Program-made: the position numbers and the translations under genes
DNA from: Haemophilus paracuniculus
GTDB taxonomy: Bacteria > Pseudomonadota > Gammaproteobacteria > Enterobacterales > Pasteurellaceae
Length of the DNA stretch: 30,068 bases
Direction: 5' to 3'
Assembly (NCBI RefSeq): GCF_002015115.1
Contig: NZ_MUYA01000002.1
Location: forward strand, 1 to 30,068
Notes under the pieces: model-generated
Told to the model about the DNA's origin: nothing
What the model saw: the letters and a program-made list of their open reading frames with translations, nothing else
Databases searched by the model: none
In this document: positions 26,296 to 30,068 of the stretch, one piece after another
Layout: every line of letters starts with the position of its first letter
Numbering within the stretch: the stretch's first letter is position 1

Positions 26296-26410
26296 AAATG
26301 CCAAAGGACACCAGCGTGGCGTCCCTACGTAGGGTCGCGATGCTAGCGACCTAAATCCCAAAAAACAAGCGGGTGGATTTTCAAAAATTTCACAAAATCC
26401 CACCCCTTGT
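26296..26410. repeat. Direct repeat B flanking the LRR island
   Basis: Second copy of the 21886-21997 unit in the same orientation, with hairpins GGACACCA-gcg-TGGCGTCC (26306-26324) and GGGTCGCGATGCTAGCGACC (26332-26351). The uptake-like pair is ACAAGCGGGTGGATTTT facing AAAATCCCACCCCTTGT. It differs by scattered substitutions. It may also end transcription of the island. Confidence 0.88.
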
Positions 26411-26484
26411 TTCTTTCTTCTGATCTAAATCCTGTTAGAATACCGCCTTTCTTTTTATCCACTTTTATCAGCGAGGTAATTAAA

Positions 26485-27252
26485 ATGGAATTTGGGCTGG
26501 ATATGCTGGCACTGCTGTTTGGCGTGGCGGTGGTGGCTGGCTTTATTGACGCGATTGCAGGGGGCGGTGGTTTGATTACTATTCCTGCCTTGCTCGCTAC
26601 GGGTATGCCGCCAGCAATGGCACTCGGCACGAATAAGTTGCAAGCCTGCGGTGGTTCATTTTCTGCCTCGCTCTATTTTATCCGCAAAAAAGCGGTCAAT
26701 TTACGCCAAATCGCCCTGTTGATTTTGCTTACTTTTGCGGGGGCGATGTTGGGAACGCTGTTTGTGCAATGGGTGGACGTGCAAGCCCTCAAAGTAGCGT
26801 TGCCGTTTTTAATTCTTGTGATTGGGGTTTATTTTCTGTTTAGCCCAAGCCTTGGCGACAAAGATCGCCCACAACGAATTGGCTATCCGCTATTTGCCTG
26901 TACCGCTGGCTTTGGGCTTGGCTTTTATGATGGCGTATTCGGCCCTGCGGTCGGCTCGTTTTACACCCTCGCTTTCGTGTTATTACTCGGTTTCAACCTC
27001 GCCAAAGGCGTTGCCCACGCCAAAGTGCTAAACTTTACCTCGAATTTTGCCTCGTTGCTGTTTTTTATGCTTGGTGGGGCGGTGTTGTGGAAAGTTGGCT
27101 TGCTGATGTTAGTTGGGCAATTTATCGGGGCATTTTTCGGGGCGAGAATGGTGTTAAGCCGCGGCAAGCAGTTAATCCGCCCGTTACTCGTTACCATTTC
27201 CTTTTTAATGGTAGCGAAAATGTTGTATGAACAAGGTTTTTTCTCGTTTTAG
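26485..27252 (+). CDS. TSUP-family membrane permease (TauE/SafE type, YfcA-like)
   Basis: Inner-membrane protein of 255 residues with about seven to eight hydrophobic helices. The N-terminal GFIDAIAGGGGLITIP (about 18-33) and the repeated pattern GFYDGVFGPAVGSF (about 153-166) are the family signature of the two internal halves. Family members export or import sulfite, sulfonates or other small organic anions; the substrate here is unknown. GAGGTAATTAAA precedes the ATG at 26485; an in-frame ATG at 26407 lies within the end of repeat B. nth begins six bases after its stop, so they are probably one operon. Confidence 0.88.
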   Translation: MEFGLDMLALLFGVAVVAGFIDAIAGGGGLITIPALLATGMPPAMALGTNKLQACGGSFSASLYFIRKKAVNLRQIALLILLTFAGAMLGTLFVQWVDVQALKVALPFLILVIGVYFLFSPSLGDKDRPQRIGYPLFACTAGFGLGFYDGVFGPAVGSFYTLAFVLLLGFNLAKGVAHAKVLNFTSNFASLLFFMLGGAVLWKVGLLMLVGQFIGAFFGARMVLSRGKQLIRPLLVTISFLMVAKMLYEQGFFSF

Positions 27253-27258
27253 GAAAGT

Positions 27259-27897
27259 ATGAATCAAGCGAAACGTATTGAAATTTTAACCCGCTTGCGG
27301 AATGAAAATCCGCACCCCACCACCGAATTAAATTACAACTCGCCTTTTGAATTGTTGATTGCGGTGATTTTGTCCGCCCAAGCCACCGATGTGGGGGTGA
27401 ACAAAGCCACCGCCAAATTATTCCCCGTGGCAAACACGCCCCGAGCGATTTTGGATTTGGGCGTGGACGGCTTGAAAGAATACATCAAAACCATTGGGCT
27501 ATTTAATAGCAAGGCGGAAAATATCATCAAAACCTGCCGAGATCTGCTCGAAAAGCACAATGGTGGAGTGCCACAAACTCGTGAAGAATTAGAGGCATTG
27601 GCTGGGGTAGGGCGGAAAACAGCGAACGTGGTGCTGAATACCGCCTTTGGACAGCCAACCATTGCGGTGGATACTCACATTTTCCGTGTCTCGAACCGCA
27701 CCAATTTCGCCCCAGGTAAAGATGTGGTGAAAGTGGAAGAAAAATTGCTGAAAGTCGTGCCAGATGAATTTAAGGTGGACGTACATCACTGGCTGATTCT
27801 GCACGGACGCTACACCTGCATTGCTCGCAAACCTCGTTGCGGATCGTGCATTATTGAGGATCTGTGCGAATACAAAGAGAAAACGGAAATCGAATAA
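27259..27897 (+). CDS. nth: Endonuclease III
   Basis: DNA glycosylase/AP lyase for oxidised pyrimidines. The helix-hairpin-helix [14 protein letters not shown] holds catalytic Lys120, and VDTHIFRV holds Asp138, the same positions as in E. coli. The C-terminal 4Fe-4S cluster motif is intact: Cys187, Cys194, Cys197 and Cys203. The 212-residue length is normal. AGGAAAGT precedes the ATG. dusA follows with a one-base TAATG overlap. Confidence 0.97.
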   Translation: MNQAKRIEILTRLRNENPHPTTELNYNSPFELLIAVILSAQATDVGVNKATAKLFPVANTPRAILDLGVDGLKEYIKTIGLFNSKAENIIKTCRDLLEKHNGGVPQTREELEALAGVGRKTANVVLNTAFGQPTIAVDTHIFRVSNRTNFAPGKDVVKVEEKLLKVVPDEFKVDVHHWLILHGRYTCIARKPRCGSCIIEDLCEYKEKTEIE

Positions 27898-28871
27898 TGA
27901 GTATTAACCCAAATTATCGTGGGCGTTTTTCGGTCGCCCCAATGCTGGATTGGACGACTCGCCATTGTCGCTATTTTCATCGCCAATTTAGCCAACATTC
28001 GCTACTTTACACGGAAATGATCACCGCCCCTGCGATTTTGCACGCCAAATATGATCTGCTCGAATATGATCCGAGCGAAAATCCTGTCGCCTTGCAACTG
28101 GGTGGTAGCGATCCGCAGCAGCTTGCCGAATGTGCCAAACGGGTGGCGGATCGGGGCTATGCCGAGATCAATCTCAATGTCGGTTGCCCGTCAGATCGGG
28201 TGCAAAATGGAATGTTCGGGGCGTGCTTAATGGGCAAGGCGGATCTGGTCGCCGAGTGCGTTGAGGCGATGAAAAAGGCGGTCGAAATTCCCGTTACGGT
28301 CAAACATCGGATTGGTATTGATGATTTGGATAGTTACGAATTTTTGTGCGATTTTGTCGAGAAAATTCAACCTTATTGCGATGATTTTATCGTCCACGCT
28401 CGCAAGGCGTGGCTGTCGGGGCTTAGTCCGAAACAAAATCGTGAAATCCCACCCCTTGATTACGAGCGAGTTTATCAGCTCAAACGGGATTTCCCCCACC
28501 TCAATATCAGCATTAACGGCGGTATTAAAACCATTGATGAAATTAAACATCATCTACAATTTGTCGATGGGGTAATGGTGGGGCGTGAAGCCTATCAAAA
28601 CCCAAGTTTGCTCGGCGAAATTGACCGAGCCTTGTTTGATCCAAACGCCCCGATTGTTTCCCCGCGTGAAGCGGTGGAAAAAATGTTGCCTTATATTGAG
28701 CAACAATTAAGCAAGGGGATTTTCCTGAACCATATCGTTCGCCATATGCTCGGGGCGTTTCAAAATTGCAAAGGGGCGAGACAATGGCGGCGACACCTCA
28801 GCGAAAACGCCTGCAAACAAGGGGCAGGGGTAGAGGTGGTGGAACAAGCCCTCGCCTTTGTTAAACCCTAA
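27897..28871 (+). CDS. dusA: tRNA-dihydrouridine(20/20a) synthase
   Basis: FMN enzyme reducing uridine 20 and 20a in the D-loop of t[21 protein letters not shown] at the N-terminus and [18 protein letters not shown] near residue 90 (catalytic Cys) identify the DusA subgroup rather than DusB or Dus[22 protein letters not shown] and INGGIKT continue the barrel. The C-terminal helical domain contacts tRNA. The ATG at 27897 shares one base with the nth stop and gives 324 residues; a GTG at 27864 is in frame inside nth but unlikely. It needs FMN, the product to which the riboswitch in this window responds. Confidence 0.96.
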   Translation: MSINPNYRGRFSVAPMLDWTTRHCRYFHRQFSQHSLLYTEMITAPAILHAKYDLLEYDPSENPVALQLGGSDPQQLAECAKRVADRGYAEINLNVGCPSDRVQNGMFGACLMGKADLVAECVEAMKKAVEIPVTVKHRIGIDDLDSYEFLCDFVEKIQPYCDDFIVHARKAWLSGLSPKQNREIPPLDYERVYQLKRDFPHLNISINGGIKTIDEIKHHLQFVDGVMVGREAYQNPSLLGEIDRALFDPNAPIVSPREAVEKMLPYIEQQLSKGIFLNHIVRHMLGAFQNCKGARQWRRHLSENACKQGAGVEVVEQALAFVKP

Positions 28872-28880
28872 TATCATCGT

Positions 28881-28937
28881 TGCAAGGGGTAGGATTTTTT
28901 AAAATTTCACCAATCTGCTCGGATCAGTCCCCTTGCA
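28881..28937. repeat. Inverted uptake-like pair after dusA
   Basis: TGCAAGGGG (28881-28889) faces CCCCTTGCA (28929-28937) across 39 bases. It lies ten bases past the dusA stop and could end its transcript, although the loop is long and no T-run follows. Confidence 0.45.
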
Positions 28938-28968
28938 CGGCAAAGGACGGCAAATTTTATCGGGATCT

Positions 28969-28998
28969 TTGGCGAAATAACGAAATTTCCGCTATAAT
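28969..28998 (+). promoter_or_regulatory. Probable promoter of fabI
   Basis: TATAAT at 28993-28998 is a perfect -10 box. TTGGCG at 28969-28974 is a fair -35 at 18 bases. Transcription would start near 29005, about 36 bases before the fabI ATG. Confidence 0.6.
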
Positions 28999-29040
28999 CC
29001 CTGCGTTTTTTTACCCCGAATTTTATTAAGAGGAAACATT

Positions 29041-29829
29041 ATGGGCTTTTTAGCGAATAAACGTATTTTAATCGCAGGCGTGGCAAGCAACCGTTCAATC
29101 GCCTACGGTATCGCACAAGCAATGCACCGTGAGGGTGCGGAATTGGCATTCACTTACCAAAACGACAAATTAAAATCTCGTGTGGAAGAATATGCCGCCG
29201 AGTTTGGTTCAAATATCGTGATTCCTTGCGATGTGGGTTCAGACGAAAGCATCGAACAATGCTTTGCCGAACTCGCCAAACATTGGGATAAATTTGACGG
29301 TTTCGTTCACTCAATCGCTTATGCCCCAGCGGATCAATTAGACGGCGACTATGTGAACGCGGTAAACCGTGAAGGCTTCCGCATCGCCCACGACATCAGC
29401 TCATACAGCTTCGTGGCAATGGCGAAAGTGGCTCGCCCAATGTTAAACGTGGGTTCAGCCTTGGTTACCCTTTCTTACTTAGGGGCAGAGCGTGCGATTC
29501 CAAACTACAACACAATGGGCTTGGCGAAAGCCTCTCTCGAAGCAAACACCCGTTTTATGGCTCACTCAATGGGTAAAGACGGCGTGCGTGTCAATGCGAT
29601 TTCCGCAGGCCCGATCCGCACCTTAGCCGCCGCAGGGATCAAAAACTTCAAGAAAATGTTAGCAGCGTGCGAAGCGACCACCCCAATCCGCCGTACGGTT
29701 ACGATTGAAGATGTGGGTAACACCGCTGCATTCTTATGTTCAGACCTTGCCGCAGGGATTTCAGGCGAAATCGTCCACGTGGACGGCGGTTTTAACATCG
29801 TGGCGATGTCCGAATTAGAAGCGGAATAA
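29041..29829 (+). CDS. fabI: Enoyl-[acyl-carrier-protein] reductase (NADH)
   Basis: Last reduction of each fatty acid elongation cycle and the triclosan target. It is 262 residues, like E. coli FabI. Tyr146, Tyr156 and Lys163 of the active site are at the same positions ([19 protein letters not shown]). [13 protein letters not shown] near residue 13 binds NADH. Residue 93 is alanine ([10 protein letters not shown]) where E. coli has glycine, a site linked to triclosan sensitivity. AAGAGGAAACATT precedes the ATG. It is monocistronic, with its own promoter and terminator. Confidence 0.97.
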   Translation: MGFLANKRILIAGVASNRSIAYGIAQAMHREGAELAFTYQNDKLKSRVEEYAAEFGSNIVIPCDVGSDESIEQCFAELAKHWDKFDGFVHSIAYAPADQLDGDYVNAVNREGFRIAHDISSYSFVAMAKVARPMLNVGSALVTLSYLGAERAIPNYNTMGLAKASLEANTRFMAHSMGKDGVRVNAISAGPIRTLAAAGIKNFKKMLAACEATTPIRRTVTIEDVGNTAAFLCSDLAAGISGEIVHVDGGFNIVAMSELEAE

Positions 29830-29843
29830 CCGACCAAAACAGT

Positions 29844-29868
29844 AGGACGCAGGATTGCGTCCTTTCTT
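29844..29868 (+). terminator. Terminator of fabI
   Basis: AGGACGCA (29844-29851) and TGCGTCCT (29856-29863) make an 8-bp stem with a GGAT loop, followed by TTCTTTATTT. It lies 14 bases after the stop. Confidence 0.85.
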
Positions 29869-29873
29869 TATTT

Positions 29874-29882
29874 ACAAGCGGT
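29874..29882 (+). other. DNA uptake signal core after fabI
   Basis: Perfect ACAAGCGGT followed by GGGATTTTTTAAAATTTC, the AT-rich tail of the Apl-type signal. It overlaps no gene. Confidence 0.75.
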
Positions 29883-29906
29883 GGGATTTTTTAAAATTTC
29901 ATAATA

Positions 29907-29945
29907 AGGGCGGATATAAAATCCGCCCCTACGAACGATTATTTG
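29907..29945. repeat. Right arm of the long-distance inverted repeat
   Basis: Exact reverse complement of 29-67, including the internal hairpin GGGCGGAT (29908-29915) with ATCCGCCC (29921-29928). Weaker similarity continues to 29970, opposite position 1. Intergenic. Confidence 0.85.
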
Positions 29946-29977
29946 TTTGGATAGATTCCCCGTCATTTTGCGTTGAG

Positions 29978-30066
29978 CGGTTGCGTTAATTTCAAGGGCG
30001 ATTTGTACTGTTTGAGCTGACGAAGTCAGCGAGTTTACAAATTGACCGTAGAAATTAGCAACAAGC
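29978..30066. repeat. Nested imperfect inverted repeat at the right edge
   Basis: Three pairs nest around one centre: GCTGAC-gaa-GTCAGC (30016-30030), ATTTGTA (30001-30007) with TACAAAT (30036-30042), and TTAATTTC with GAAATTAG (about 29986-29993 and 30051-30058). The outer part CGGTTGCG / CAACAAGCG matches less well. No coding frame is seen. It could be a dispersed palindromic element or part of a structured RNA continuing past the window. Confidence 0.55.
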
Positions 30067-30068
30067 GA

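Noticed and set aside
26121..26354. Open frame running through direct repeat B
   Set aside because: It is out of frame with the gene ending at 26281 and mostly reads the hairpin repeat.
1..30068. tRNA, rRNA, integrase or transposase genes
   Set aside because: No cloverleaf, rRNA-like segment or recombinase-type protein was seen, so the LRR island cannot be tied to a known mobile element from this window alone.

Overview
The window looks like the chromosome of a Pasteurellaceae bacterium from the Actinobacillus pleuropneumoniae / Mannheimia side of the family. The 9-mer ACAAGCGGT, the core of the Apl-type DNA uptake signal, occurs perfectly at least six times on the two strands, and many near matches sit between genes. 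The gene content (ATP-type pckA, a ribD-ribE-ribBA-ribH operon behind an FMN riboswitch, cspD, DusA, type II beta-carbonic anhydrase) fits the same family. This placement is by inference; I could not search a database.

Layout. 1-230: repeats. 231-1841: pckA (minus). 2078-3530: ftsB-ispD-ispF with stop/start overlaps. 3573-3896: a decayed leucine-rich-repeat (LRR) gene. 3986-6711: rnd, epmB and a small exported protein (minus), divergent from efp (6880-7446). 7632-11117: ackA and pta, the acetate pathway. 11181-12893: carbonic anhydrase, cspD and a DUF1439-like envelope protein (minus). 13045-16902: FMN riboswitch, terminator and the four-gene riboflavin operon. 16970-18090: ispA and xseB (minus). 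18266-21828: a MOSC-domain gene and an LTA-synthase-like sulfatase-fold membrane enzyme, with a diverged tandem duplication of their junction between them. 21886-26410: an AT-rich island with two paralogous LRR genes and two small genes of unknown function, bracketed by a roughly 112-bp direct repeat. 26485-28871: a TSUP-family permease, nth and dusA. 29041-29829: fabI. The window ends in repeats, including an inverted copy of the repeat at its left end.

Most of the window is ordinary housekeeping: central carbon metabolism, isoprenoid precursors (ispD, ispF, ispA), riboflavin/FMN synthesis, translation support (efp with its modification enzyme epmB, dusA), DNA repair (nth, xseB) and fatty acid synthesis (fabI). 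The accessory part is the LRR island. The two LRR proteins share identical N-terminal caps and near-identical C-terminal ends but differ in the middle, and a third, broken LRR gene lies about 19 kb away. Paired palindromes precede the island. The two small downstream genes show weak resemblance to DNA-lesion-binding folds. I consider this island the best candidate for an undescribed system, but its function is not shown by the sequence.
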